From contig NW_022098001.1 of assembly GCF_002288925.2 (NCBI RefSeq), forward strand, positions 12,520,557-12,584,556: a DNA stretch of 64,000 bases. Direction: 5' to 3'. Position 1 is the stretch's first letter. Each line of letters starts with the position of its first letter. Of this stretch, positions 35,841-47,800 are shown in pieces. The position numbers and the translations under genes were made by a program. This stretch comes from Delphinapterus leucas (lineage: Eukaryota > Chordata > Mammalia > Artiodactyla > Monodontidae). Under the pieces are notes generated by a model that saw only the letters and a program-made list of their open reading frames with translations, was not told where the DNA came from and did no database searches.

Positions 35841-35890
35841 TCTAGAAAGGATGTATCCTAATGTATCTAGAAAGGATGTATCCTAATGCA
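35841..35890 (+). repeat. 25-bp tandem duplication (two units)
   Basis: tctagaaaggatgtatcctaatgta-type units at 35841-35865 and 35866-35890 differ at one base near the end. Confidence 0.95.
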
Positions 35891-35913
35891 AATACCAAAT
35901 GGGTATTTGCATT
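35885..35913. promoter_or_regulatory. inverted pair of POU octamer motifs
   Basis: aatgcaaatacc at 35885-35896 and its perfect complement ggtatttgcatt at 35902-35913 flank aaatg. Each arm contains ATGCAAAT, the Oct/POU octamer. Overlaps the end of the 25-bp tandem. Confidence 0.6.
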
Positions 35914-37262
35914 TTCTAAAGCTTGTCTAATATAGGATAGAACAATGAACACTTGTTTGGGTTTGTATATTTTGGTACTAGTGATCATTATTGTCATTTG
36001 TAATTCCTCGGTAAAAGGAATAATTTTCTATATTCAAGTTGAGCAATCACTAAGTTTCTTGCTTTCAGGCTTTAAAAGATATCCTTCTTCAGAGATCAAA
36101 TATCCTTTTTTTTCTGTTTTATATAAAAATATATAACCCAAACCACATGAATATATTTTGGTGATGACCTGAGGCAAGGATCTAAATAGGTTGTGTGTGT
36201 TTTTTTTAAAACTATCCAATTTCACGACCTCCTTTACCAGATAATCTGGACCTTCCCCCAAGGACTTATCGTGGAATTGCTATTCCACACTGAAAACTTC
36301 TGAGAGGTGTTATTCTGTTTGATTGTTTGTATATTTTTACTCCCACATCATCCTCTTTTATTATAGCTTTACACTAAGTTTTAATCTCCAGTAGTACAAG
36401 TCCCCGTCTCATTCCTTTTCCAAAGTAAAAAATATATATGTGTGTACCTATACAAACATATATATTCTTTCAGATAAACTATAGGATCAGTTGAAAAACA
36501 CTTTTTATTGAATAGAGTTTTGAAGACTATATGCAAAGAACTCTTAACATCTCAGTTTTCTCTGGTCACTTAACATGAATTATTGCACTCCTGTTCCAAA
36601 CATTCAATGACTTTTTTTTTTTTTTTTTTAGTGTACCTTGCTGACTTGTCCCAAATATATTGATTCTCAGCTCATCTGGAGACTCAGCACATAGCAGGTT
36701 TTAAAACTCCCTGTTTTTAAACCCAGCAGATCTAATTCCACCTGGCAGATTCGACCCCCTCCCCCTCCCCCCCACCAAATAGCGTGCAGGGCTGCCCAAG
36801 GAGGCCCTGGGGTATCACACAGCAGAGGCACCAAGACCAGATCAGAGGGCCCTGTGCCGCGGCGGCAAGGAGTGCGGACTTCACTGGGGGCGATAGGAAG
36901 CCGCTAAGGGCACTTAAGTAGGAAGGAAAGTGCCGTGATCAGATTTCTCTTTTAGAAGGATAAATTTAGCCGTGAGAGTGGACAGCTAGCTTAGTGTAAA
37001 AGCATCCAACAGAGGCACAAGAACAGCTGGGAATCTCCCGCAGTACCTGTTCTAGACAAGCAGTGACCAGGACAATGGCAACGGAAAACAAAGAATGATT
37101 TTGGTGATATTTATGGCACTGCAGCATCGCCTCTATTGCTACGTAGGGTACATCTGAACACTCCAGAAGCAGAAATAATGAAGCTCGAAACTTGTCCCCA
37201 GGCATGGTCTCTCCCCACATGTCAGTAAGCACACTGTCCCTATTCCCCTTGAGGTACATTCG

Positions 37263-37325
37263 CTCAACCAGTATTCACTGAGCACCTACTATGGGTCAGG
37301 CACCATGCTAGCTGTTGAAATAAAT
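37263..37325 (+). repeat. ancient interspersed repeat fragment
   Basis: ctcaaccagtattcactgag then cacctactatgggtcaggca is the widespread old mammalian motif (L2/MIR/L1M class). Family not resolved. Confidence 0.5.
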
Positions 37326-37927
37326 CCTGGATTGGTCAGTGCCAAAAATCAGCAGGAGTCACAAGAGAACGAAGGATATGACTCTGACATCCAAACACCA
37401 AGTGTTAGGAACCGGCGTCACCCAGACATCAGGAAGACTGCTGCACGGAGCCACCATCTTCCAGAGGACACCTGCCTCTCCACTCCAGGCCAGTGGCCAG
37501 GCCCCCATCTCCCCCTGCAGATCCGGGAGCTCTGTAAATGCCTTTCAAGCCTTCCTTGAAGCAGTATCACCATCCCGGTTTTACGGATGGATCAACAGAG
37601 ACAAGCGAAATCAGGCGCCCCGACCATGGCTACATGCAGGGGGATCAAAACAGAACCCAATTTTGGATTCCCTGGCTTGACCACTTTGTCTTTGTGATGT
37701 ATCCCAAGTACTTACAAAGGCCCTTAATTCTCATGAAGAAAAAGGAAGGGCTTTTCCCCACTTTTTGCTCACTGTTTAATCTCCTCCCCTTGATGGGGGT
37801 GTGGTTTCCACAGCTCTCTGGGCACAATCTACCCACTGTTAACAAGAGACCACCCTCTTGGCACTCGTGTCATCTAGAAAGAAGTTTCTCTATTTCCCCC
37901 ATAGCACTGAAAACAGACTAGAGACAT
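37326..37927. other. unannotated sequence
   Basis: A weak reverse MIR may lie at 37560-37670 (atcaccatcccggttttacg). Overlapping open frames here (37339-37680, 37538-37921) show no family resemblance. Confidence 0.4.
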
Positions 37928-37942
37928 CTGCTCCACCTTTTT

Positions 37943-38146
37943 TTTTTTTTTTTTTTGGTTCGCGGGCCTCTCACTGTTGTGGCCTCTCCCGTTGCGGAGC
38001 ACAGGCTCTGGACGCGCAGGCCCAGCGGCCATGGCTCACGGGCCCAGCTGCTCCACGGCAATGCGGGATCTTCCCGGACCGGGGCACGAACCCGCGTCCC
38101 CTGCATCGGCAAGCGGACTCTCAACCACTGCGCCACCAGGGAAGCC
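37943..38146 (-). mobile_element. CHR-type tRNA SINE, short form
   Basis: ggttcgcgggcctctcactg to ccaccagggaagccc. Perfect 15-bp target-site duplication ctgctccaccttttt at 37928-37942 and 38147-38161. Carries small changes (gctgctccacggcaatgcgg). Confidence 0.96.
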
Positions 38147-38161
38147 CTGCTCCACCTTTTT

Positions 38162-38609
38162 AACGTCAAGGAAAGGAGTGAAGAAATTTCTGCATGTAAG
38201 GCATAATAAGAATCACATATTGTTATATAATAACAGGGTGGTTTTAGCAACTGCTTTAAGGAGATCAGCTCTGTACATCGAGCATGTAAACTTGTAACTT
38301 TTTCTCTGGCTTATGTAAAATGATTTTTGATACTTCATTTTCTGTAAGACTTAAAAGTCTGCATTCCCTTTAAAGATTCCTATGTTTAAAATCAGGAATC
38401 ACAAATAATCAGTATGTATTCACTGAATTCTAACCTCCTTAGACCTATAACAAAAATAGGTACAAAGCCACTTTGGGGAGGCTGCCAGGCCCAAAACATC
38501 AAGAAAGGCAAAACATGCCTCCCACTACCCGTCATGTCCAAGAGTCAAGGCCATGTCTACCATTTGATGCTTCATAAACTTCAGACCGAATGCTCAGTTT
38601 TGCTAAGCC
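38162..38609. other. unannotated sequence
   Basis: Unique DNA. Nothing recognised. Confidence 0.45.
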
Positions 38610-38745
38610 TGTCCTTCAGCCTCGCGAGGAGACTGCTTTCCTCACCTGTGAAACAAGGTCAGTGATGCCCACCCCACACAGTTACTGTGAGGAATGACCT
38701 TGATAAGTGTGAGAAAAGCTCTGTAAATTATGAAGAGCCATGAAA
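38610..38745 (+). repeat. MIR-class fragment, 3' half
   Basis: tttcctcacctgtgaaacaa, acacagttactgtgaggaat and gagaaaagctctgtaaatta follow the MIR/MIR3 3' half. Confidence 0.6.
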
Positions 38746-40057
38746 ACATCCTAGATCCTTCCCTCTGGAGGCACTGTGACTGCTCCCCTTTCTGTTACAT
38801 GAGTTAGTTGTCTTAATCTGATTTTACTTATGGAGAAACTAAGGCCAGACAATGCTTTTTCCAGGGCAGGTGGGCATCTAACAAATCAAGAGAAAACCCC
38901 CAGAAATTAATAAAGACTGGGGAATCCAATAGTAAGGTATGATCTTAGAGGAGTCTAACCCTTCCAAGCACCACGGTTTCAATCTGTCAGAGTTCAACAA
39001 ACCTGCCTGGAGGGTAGACCAGCAGAGGAAGATTATATCACAAGAAAGCTTTAAGGCGAAGACAAAGACTGAAGGAATTGGGCCTGATTTCTAGCTCCCA
39101 GGGCAAGAACCTTGTCCCTGCTCCCTAAGCGGCCCACAGATAATGCAGTCCAACCAAGACAGCAGGGGTAGGAGGCGGTGCAGCCTCAGTCTAACAGGAA
39201 GGGGGCTCTGTCGAGGAACTTGTCCAGTGACCTAAGTGGACTGCCCAGTGCTACAGGGAACGAGGCCGACCAGTATTAACCAAGCACAGGTGGGAGGCTG
39301 AACATGGAGCTGCTGTGGAAAGAAGGCCGCATCAACCCCAAGGAGGGCATCTTCCAAGGTGAGAGGCAGAAGCTTCTCTAGGATGACCAAGTTCAAGACA
39401 AGGCCATCTCCTGCCCTAAGTGACATCATACCCAAACCAGAAGGCTCACCACTGCTTGCCTCCAGATTGGCCAAAGATGATAGTGAGGATGCCGTAGGGA
39501 GAAGGAACGGGCAGCCAGGAACACTCAGGGGCACTTGGGCAGAGGGAGAAACCATGACTGGGACTTGCCTGAAGAAGGGAGAGCAGGCGTTCCAGCCACT
39601 TCTCTGGAGTAAGCTGAAGGACAAAGTCCAATTTTATATTATTGTGACCTAATTCCTCCGATATCCCCCAAGCTCACATGGAAATTCGGATGACTTGTTA
39701 AATAATGGCCCAAGTCTTGTCTCCCACAGATTCTGATACCATAAAAGACTGTAATTATTGGAAAGTCTTCAGACCTCACAGCTTTTCAACAGTGAGCAGT
39801 AAACCACACAAAAATAAGAACCATCCGCCACCCACTGAAGTGCACATGACACTCCATTAGGTCCCATTAAACAGCCCAGTGAAGTCTAAGGGATTTATTA
39901 GGTGTGACCACAGCCATGCTCTGACTCCTATTGGAAAGGCGGAGAGGGAGGAGGGATGGTTTTTAAATATTTCACGAGCACGTTGATAACAAGCCTTGCA
40001 GCGCTGGCTCATTATTCCCAGCCGCCCTGCAATCATTAACCCGGGCAGCGGGAGCGG

Positions 40058-40089
<32 letters not shown>

Positions 40090-42783
40090 CGGGGAGGGGG
40101 GCTGTCAGACAAAGGCACCCAGTCCCCCGCCCAAGAAGCCTTCCTGATGCTGCCTCCAGCTGTGACTCGCAGGAAGCCCTAACGTCTACATGTGAAACGA
40201 GGAGAGCTGAGACCCTAAACTGGAATAGCTAAGTGAAATTAGTTCTGACTGGTTTTCATTAAATCTTTTTAGCCAATTGTCAGTGTGCTTCAGAGGGAAA
40301 AAAAAAAAATTATATATATATATGCCCCACATGTTCAACAGATGTAGGCTGAATCAAAGCCGAGCCGAGCACAGCAGCAGTGAGCTGCAACTCCCCCAAA
40401 CAAAAGGTCAGCCACAGATAATGACATCCCCCGAGTAATATATGTGCACATTAGAAAGTTAAATTTCATGAAAAGAATGTCCAATAAAGCCATCAATTTT
40501 ATTTTTGGTTCATCTGGCTTCAGTTTCTGCCTCCGGTCGTTGGGCTTCAGGAAAACAGCCCCGGGCAGGCACCTGGATTCACTTGGGGACGGGGGCCCTG
40601 GTCCGTGAACTACGACATTCCACACATACTTTCCCAAAGCGAGCACTGAAAGGCCTGCTCCCTACTTCTTAGCTCACTGTCTGTACAACATTCCCTGCCC
40701 TTTGATGTGAAAGAAAAATACTCTGCTTTACAACATTCCCTTCGACGGGGCTTTTTCTGAAAGAAGCCCAAACATCCCCATCCTTGTGGCCACCCTGTCG
40801 GTCCCAACACCTTGGGAATGAATGGCTATCTGAATGTTACAAACACTTGGAACGAGTTTACATCCACTAAATCCTGTTACCCTGGTAATATTTAAGGGGA
40901 GAGAGATCATTAGCAGAATTCCCCACAATTTTCCTTGAAAAAAGCCCACCTCTTTTGGGGGTGGTGAGGGTGGATTCTAATCCCACATAGTTAGGAAGTC
41001 CTCCATCCTTCTTAAAGTGCCGGAGTAATTTGCTTTTAAACGCACATTTAAACCAACATTTTATAATGTTGCTGCTGTTTTCAATGAGTTTCCTCCCCTT
41101 CCTACCAGGCATTTTGGGCTAGAATAGCCGTCCTGTACAGTCACCTCCTACTGAATAATTATAACAGTGGGCCAATTAAACTAATCACCTTTCCATGTAT
41201 TTTTATCCGGCTTACAGATGTAAATCTCCCCCAGAACGCCAAGCATGAAAGGCTCCTCTCTAACAGTACCTAGGACTCTGAGTACCTCTCCTGGAAGAGG
41301 CCCAAGGCACCAGGGGCAAGCTTAACTCCCAGCCAAAATTAATAAGTCACATTTTCAAACATGGGACATTCATGTATATTCACCATACATTCCTCTTTCT
41401 TCTTCAAGGAAATCTAAAGGATCTCCCGTTATTATTCCTTCACTGCTTCTACACTTCAAAAGCCTGAACTTCGTGTTAATGTGGTTTAGCTGAAGCAGCT
41501 AAACGACACCGAATCCTCTAAAAAGAGATTACAGACGAAGACAGCGCGATGCAATGTGGGATTTTTAGCTGCTCGGAAATCCATTGTATACATTTTTGGA
41601 AGAAAAGAAAAAAAAATTTTTTTAAGAGACTTCAAATTTAGAGGTTTATCATTGCAGTGTGAGCTATTTGCTACTGAGCAACTGAATTAATAACTCCTCG
41701 GAGAAACTTCTCCTGATGAATTACGCAGAATCTTCTGGCTCTGCAAGGGAGGACACGTTGCCATTCAAAGGCCAAGTGACAAGCGGTGAAAGGGAAAAAT
41801 TCCAACCCTAGGCAGAGAGCAGCAGGTGACAAAGACACTTCATTTGTGTGAAACTAATCCAGAAATAGACATATACATCCCCTTCCCAGAGAAAGCTTCC
41901 ACCTGAAGAAGGTTGCTTCTGGGCAAGGCGACAATTTGGAGGCAGTACATACACAAAATTCATCTTATGCTACACATCCTGAAACTGACCAGTCTGCTCA
42001 AAATATCCAATTAGAGAGACTAATAACTATCTCAAATAAAGATCACAGATCCCTAAGCTACTTCACCTCTCTTATGAGTCTAAATGGCTCTTCAAAAAGT
42101 TTTATAATATATCATAAACTGGAATAATTGCCTTCAGAGAAAATCACTTTAGTTGCCTCCTTTGATATCATTACAGCATTAGAATAGCATTGAGAAAGTG
42201 TTTCTCAAAGGAACAAAGAGCCACTGCTATCAATTAAGGGAAACAAAGGAGGAAAGGATTCATTACCTTTTGATAACCTTCTCTTTCCAAAGTTCCCAAA
42301 ACTCTGTCTTTGGCGCAGAAGAAGGATAATAATATATAGCTTCTTCTTGTGCCCTAACTTTTCTCCATTCGAGGGGGAAAAAAAATCAGGTAACTACTTG
42401 AAAAATTCACTTGCAGGCAACAGGTACTTCAAAAGCTTGTCAATCAATAAACGGACTCAGGCATGTCCTAATTAGACCACTAAATAAAAGACATTCCCAA
42501 GGCATAGCTCTAAAAGAAGACTCTCACATTTGCCTGTTTGGGATATGCTCCAGACCTCCCGTCAACCCCTTTATTTTCAGCTATAGACGTCACCAAAATC
42601 CTAGAAAGAGAATAAATGCAAAGAAAGACATTCCACTGTTATCTCAGTAGGGTATCCTAAATGTAGTATTTTCTTTTAAGTCTTGCAGAAAGGATGCTGA
42701 GACATAGAAAAGGATGCTCAGCTCACAAGCAACATAACCTTTAAAGGTGAATAAAGTAATTAAAAACCCCACTATTAAAAAGT
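38746..42783. other. unannotated sequence, possibly regulatory
   Basis: No supported gene. Contains the 30-base poly-G (40059-40088) and a short TA run at 40309-40322. Several AT-rich strings look homeodomain-like, for example gcaatcattaacccgggc near 40030 and tgatgaattacgcagaatct near 41713. Whether these are conserved noncoding elements needs alignment. Confidence 0.4.
40059..40088. repeat. 30-base poly-G tract, G-quadruplex prone
   Basis: Uninterrupted G run followed by tcggggaggggggc. Length is hard to sequence and may be an assembly estimate. Confidence 0.9.
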
Positions 42784-42796
42784 ATAAAAGGTTCCA

Positions 42797-43101
42797 GGGA
42801 CTTTCCTGGTGGTGCAGTGGTTAAGAATCTGACCGCCAATGCAGGGGACACGGGTTTGAGCCCTGGTCCGGGAAGATCCCACATGCCGCGGAGCAACTAA
42901 GCCCGTGCACCACAACTACTGAGCCTGCTCTCTAGAGCCCGCGTGCCTAGAGCCTGTGCTCCGCAACAAGAGAAGCCACCGCAATGAGAAGCCTGCGCAC
43001 CGCAACGAAGAGTAGCCCCCGCTCGACGCAACTAAAGCAAGCCCGCATGCAGCAACAGACCCAACGCAGACAAAAATAAATAAATAAATTTATATTAAAA
43101 A
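42797..43101 (+). mobile_element. CHR-type tRNA SINE, long form
   Basis: ggactttcctggtggtgcag to gacccaacgcagac plus (aaat)n tail. Target-site duplication ataaaaggttcca at 42784-42796 and ataataggttcca at 43102-43114. A small deletion in the middle (gcctgctctctagagcccgc then gtgcctagagcc) shortens it relative to the 35 kb copy. Confidence 0.95.
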
Positions 43102-43114
43102 ATAATAGGTTCCA

Positions 43115-43925
43115 AATCCACTTGGCATGTTAGTGAATAAGATCATCCTGATTTTGCTCTCTTCCTTAGTCAAACACCCTTTTAGGTCAACAATGATACC
43201 CAGATCCATTATACCAAACAAAACTCTTACCAGTTCAGTCCTTTAACTGGGCAAGAAGGGAAAGCATTCACATTTCAGTGACATTCCTGGATTTAATGTA
43301 TTATTTCCTACAAGAAATTCGCTTCCCAACCTTTAAAAGGAAGAAAAATGGGGATCTTGTTTCAACTACAGAGCGGGGAAAATTATCACTTCCCAACACA
43401 AATGTGAAACAAACAGCCACACATTACTCTCCAAGAACTCTAGACGGCCATCTTCTTTGACGAAGCCTTTTGTTACCTGGACACCATTAGGCTCAAGGAC
43501 CCCACACACATTCTTCAGCACAGATAATGTTAGCCCACCTACCTTCTCCAGACTGGAGGCCATAAATCCTCAGAGGTGGCAGCCCTGCTCCAGACACCAC
43601 CATTGCTCAACAAAAGAGTTCTTTATGTAAACATCCTTCCTAGTTTTCAGAACAGTCTTCCTAGACTCAAATTTTCCCTCCCAACACCTCTCTAATATGC
43701 CTGTTCTGTCTTTAGGAATCATACACAGAATTTACTGGAATAATCTATATACTGGTCCAGTTATTAGGATTTACACACTGAGGAAACACTACCGCTTTAA
43801 AGAAACATCTGAATGTGGCTGGTTAGCTCATAACTCCAAATGCTTTTTTAAAGTCTCTTCTCTTTCGGCTCAATTTTCAAAAATATACAACGTATTACGT
43901 ATATTAATGTGAGAATCGTGTCATT
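43115..43925. other. unannotated sequence
   Basis: Unique DNA. Nothing recognised. Confidence 0.45.
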
Positions 43926-43939
43926 AAGAATGTGGTGCT

Positions 43940-44129
43940 GCAGGGAGATCAGCTCGGTGCTTTGTGACCGCCTGGAGGGGTGGGATAGGGAGGGTGGGAG
44001 GGAGGGAGACGCAAGAGGGAAGAGATATGGGAACATATATATATGTATGACTGATTCACTTTGTTGTAAAGCAGAAACTAACACACCACTGTAAAGCAAT
44101 TATACTCCAATAAAGATGTAAAAAAAAAA
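43940..44129 (+). mobile_element. 5'-truncated L1, 3' UTR end
   Basis: About 190 bp, closely matching the 3' UTR of the full L1 at 46101-53564 (tttgtgaccgcctggagggg, agggagggtgggagggaggg, agcagaaactaacac). AATAAA at 44109-44114 and an A run at 44120-44129. It is the 5' part of a longer inserted unit (see 44130-44709). Confidence 0.95.
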
Positions 44130-44709
44130 CAGCTGAGAAAACTTGGAGAAAAAAATTTACTGCTTCCCAACCCTAAATTCAAGGGCAAAATATGTGCCTT
44201 TGACTGTCATTCGCCTAAGTTAATTATCAGCAGAGTTAATTATTCCATTCTCCAGACCACTGTGATCACCCAAATAATGAGCATGTGAATGCAATTTAGG
44301 GAATAAAAAGCCATAATAATTTTCCTGAGGCTTCTGAGAGAGTGGCCACAGGACTCCTGTAATCATATTATGAGCACGCAAAGCCTCAGGGTTGTGCCAA
44401 CAATTGAGAAGTTTGTACCAAGAAATGAAGAGAAATAAAGGGGGGTCTCTTGCTATCATTTGACTCTTGAATAAAGCCATGCCTGAGACATATTTGCTTT
44501 TGGATTATTCAGTTTTGTGAACCTCAGAATTCTTTAAGCTAAGTTAAATAATTAGTTGAAAGAAAAATGCAACTTTGATAGATGTTGGTGCAACATCTTG
44601 CTAACTTAGGTATTATTTCCTTCAACATGTACATCAAATTTCTTTTCTACGTGGGTGTCAAAATGTTGTAATTAAAAAATTTCCTTATTTAAGAACCTTA
44701 AAAAAAAAA
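44130..44709 (+). mobile_element. candidate L1 3'-transduced sequence with its own poly-A tail
   Basis: About 570 bp of non-repetitive DNA following the L1 end, finishing with ATTAAA at 44671-44676 and an A tail at 44700-44709. The whole unit 43940-44709 is bounded by aagaatgtggtgct (43926-43939) and aagaacgtggtgct (44712-44725), a 13-of-14 target-site duplication. This is the standard signature of read-through L1 retrotransposition (inference). Confidence 0.75.
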
Positions 44710-44734
44710 GAAAGAACGTGGTGCTCTACAAAAC

Positions 44735-44870
44735 AGCTGTAATCCGGGGGCGAAGAGACCTGGATTTCAGTCCTGACTGGTTCTCTTTGGGCAAGTCACT
44801 TAACTTCCCCAAGCCTCTGCTCCTTCGTCTGTAAAATTAAAGGGTCTTAAAAGGCACAATGCAGTTCCGA
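44735..44870 (+). repeat. MIR
   Basis: gagacctggatttcagtcct, tgggcaagtcacttaacttc and tctgtaaaattaaagggtct are MIR in order. It predates the L1 insertion just upstream. Confidence 0.75.
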
Positions 44871-46100
44871 ACTTCTGCAATCAGGTTGCTTCCTAGATTG
44901 TTTTCTCAAATCCAATCTTCAAAAGCTCCACCTTCTTTTAACCTCCATATTGTTTTGGCTTTTGCCCTTGGGTGTGCAGGGGAAGAGTCTTTTGTTTAAA
45001 AGACAGCCCTGATGTTCCCCAGGGGCCCAAGGGTTAAGGCAGGTCTCCCGGAGCAGGATGTGCATAATCAAACTCAGACAGCAGCTGCAGAGTTGGAGAT
45101 AATCCTGAAAGGACTACTTCAGACCTCCTCTTTCTCTCACAGTGAAACTGCCTGGCACCAGGCCTGTTCCGGCTGTTTGGACCTTATGTTTTCGGCACAT
45201 TGCAAACAACATCTTCTGTGGATTCAACTCTCAAAATGCCAATGAATTTTTCTGTTTTGCTTTTTCAAGCTGGCTCTCCAGAAGCAAATACTTAAAAGAC
45301 ATAAGCATGCACAGTGTCCACACGTTCATCATATATAAAGAGCTCGGGATGAAAAAAAGAGAGTCTTTGAGGGGCAGGGAAGTAGGGCTCCTTATTAAAG
45401 GGATTCTTACTGTCCCTCTGTTCACTTGGACAGACAATCTTTCATGAAATAGCAAAAGTGACTAAAACAACAAAAATCACCCATTTAGAAATTGCTAAAT
45501 TTATGGATCTCACACTAATTCCTAATAGTGACCTAGTGTTTACACAAAGTCAGAACCTCTCTCCACTTCACTTCCATGGCCCTCTGAAGTAAAAACAATT
45601 CCAACTTGCTCCCCTGGAAATACAATGTGAACAACAGCTTAGCTTTGTAAAATGGGTTCTATTTGTAGATTCAAGAGAGCTTTTTACAATGTGTTCTTTT
45701 AAAAGCAAAAAGGTTGTCATTACAAAGTTTTCTTGGCAGGATTCTTATATCAGCTCTACCTGGCAAAAGTTTTCATGTTCCAGGAAGTCCTGTGGGAAAA
45801 GTGAAGAGGATGTGCTATGAGAATCACTTAGTTTCAGAACACAAGTGTGGACTGCCGCAGCCAAATTAGTGGTCTGTGTGAATTATAAGAAGCTATCAAT
45901 TTGTTCATAAAATTAAAGTTCTACCACTAACTGCTAAAAATAACATAAATTAGGATTTACATTTCTTTGACATGAAATGTTAATTTAAGATTCTTTTTTC
46001 TCCCCAACGTATCCAAGGTAAAAGAGGTATCTTTTAACAATTTGATGTAATTACATGTTCTCATATGAAATCTATTTTGTCGTTGCTTTAAAGTTCCTCA
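44871..46100. other. unannotated sequence
   Basis: Unique DNA upstream of the full L1. Nothing recognised. Confidence 0.5.
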
Positions 46101-46758
46101 GGAGGGGTGCTGGGAAGATGGCGGAACAGTAAGACGCGGAGATCACCTTCCTCCCCACAGATACACCAGAAATACATCTACACGTGGAACAACTCCTACA
46201 GAACACCTACTGAATGCTGGCAGAAGACATCAAGCCTCCCAAAAGGCAAGAAACTCCCCACGTACCTGGGTAGGGCAAAAGAAAAAACAGAGACAAAAGA
46301 ATGGGGACGGCACCTGCACCAGTGGGAGGGAGCTGTGAAGGAGGAAAGGTTTCCACACACTAGGAAGCCCCTTCGCGGGCGGAGGCTGCGGGAGGCGGAG
46401 TGGGGAGCTTCGAAGCCGCGGAGGAGTGCACAGCAACAGGTGCGGAGGGCAAAGCAGGGAGATTCCCGCACAGAGGATCGGTGCCGACTGGCACTCACCA
46501 GCCCGAGAGGCTTGTCTGCTCACCCGCCGGGGCGGGCGGGGCTGGGAGCTGAGGCTCGGGCTTCAGTCGGAGCACCGGGAGAGGACTGGGGTTGGCGGCT
46601 TAAACACAGTCTGAAGGGGTTAGTGCACCACGGCTAGCTGGGAGGGAGTCCGGGGAAAAGTCTACACCTGCCGAAGAGGCAAGAGACTTCTTCTTCCCTC
46701 TTTGTTTCCTAGTGCGCTAGGAGAGGGGTTTAAGAGCGCTGCTTAAAGGAGCTCCAGA

Positions 46759-46872
46759 GACGGGCGTGAGCCGCGGCTAAAAGCGCGGACCCCAGGGACG
46801 GGCGCGAGCCGCGGCTAAAAGCGCGGACCCCAGGGACGGGCACGAGCCGCGGCTAAAAGCGCGGACCCCAGA
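46759..46872 (+). repeat. 38-bp tandem repeat (three units) in L1 5' UTR
   Basis: Units begin gacgggcgtgagccgcggct, gacgggcgcgagccgcggct and gacgggcacgagccgcggct at 46759, 46797 and 46835. CpG-rich and almost identical. Confidence 0.95.
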
Positions 46873-47250
46873 GGCCGGGGGGAGACGCTAAGGCTGCTGC
46901 TGCCGCCACCAAGGGGCCTGTGTGCGAGCACAGGTCACTATCCACATCCCTCTTCCGGGGAGCCTGTGCAGCCCGCCACTGCCAGGGTCCCAGGATCCAG
47001 GGACAACTTCCCCGGGAGAACGCACGGCGGGCCTCAGGCTGGTGCAACGTCACGCCAGCTGTCCTGTCTGAGTGAAGAACAGACGCCCTCCAGTGACCTA
47101 CACTCAGAGGCGGGGCCAAATCCAAAGCTGAGCCCCTGGGAGCTGTGAGAACAAAGAAGAGAAAGGGAAATCTCCCCCAGCAGCCTCAGAAGCAGCGGAT
47201 TAAAGCTCCACAATCAACTTGATGTACCTGCATCTGTGGAATACCTGAAT

Positions 47251-47800
47251 AGACAACGAATCACCCCAAATTGAGGAGGTGGAATTCGAGAGCAAGATCT
47301 ATGATTTTTTCCCCTTTTCCTCTTTTTGTGAATGTGTATGTGTATGCTTCTGTGTGAGATCTTGTCTGTATAGCTTTGCTTCCACCATTTGTCCTAGGGT
47401 TCTTTCCGTCCATTGTTTTTTTTAAAAAAAATTTTTTTTTCTTAATAATTAATTTTAATAACTTTATTACACTTTATCTTCTCTTTCTTTCTTTCTTTCC
47501 TTCCTTCCTTCCTTCCTTCCCTCCTTTAGACAACGAATCGTCCCAAATTGAGGAGGTGGACTTTGAGAGCAAGATTTATGATTTTTTCCCCTTTACCTCT
47601 TTTTGTGAGGGTGTATGTGTATGCTTCTGTGTAAGATTTTGTCTGTATAGCTTTGCTTCCACCATTTGTCCTAAGGTTCTATCCGTCTGTTTTTTTTTCT
47701 AAATAATTATTTTTAATTCAATAACTTTATTATACTTTATTTATTTTACTGTATCTTCTTTCTGTCTTTTTTCCTTCCTTCCCTCCTTCCTTCCTCCCTC
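47251..47800 (+). repeat. 277-bp duplication within L1 5' UTR
   Basis: agacaacgaatc starts at 47251 and again at 47528. Each unit contains attgaggaggtgga, gtgtatgcttctgtg and tagctttgcttccaccattt, and ends in a CT-rich simple repeat (ttcc/tttc at about 47482-47525 and 47760-47895). By eye the units are about 90 percent identical, excluding the simple repeats. Confidence 0.92.

Larger units (their letters stand above)
35434..37262. other. unannotated sequence
   Basis: Unique AT-rich DNA with an 18-base poly-T (36612-36629). 36868-37000 (gataggaagccgctaaggg, gtgatcagatttctctttta, aaggataaatttagccgtga) is an ancient interspersed repeat remnant not assigned to a family. No gene. Confidence 0.45.

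Noticed and set aside
46107..46637. 176-codon sense frame in the L1 5' UTR, as a possible extra L1 ORF
   Set aside because: GC-rich leader sequence with no family resemblance, and opposite-strand frames of similar length overlap it. Composition explains it.
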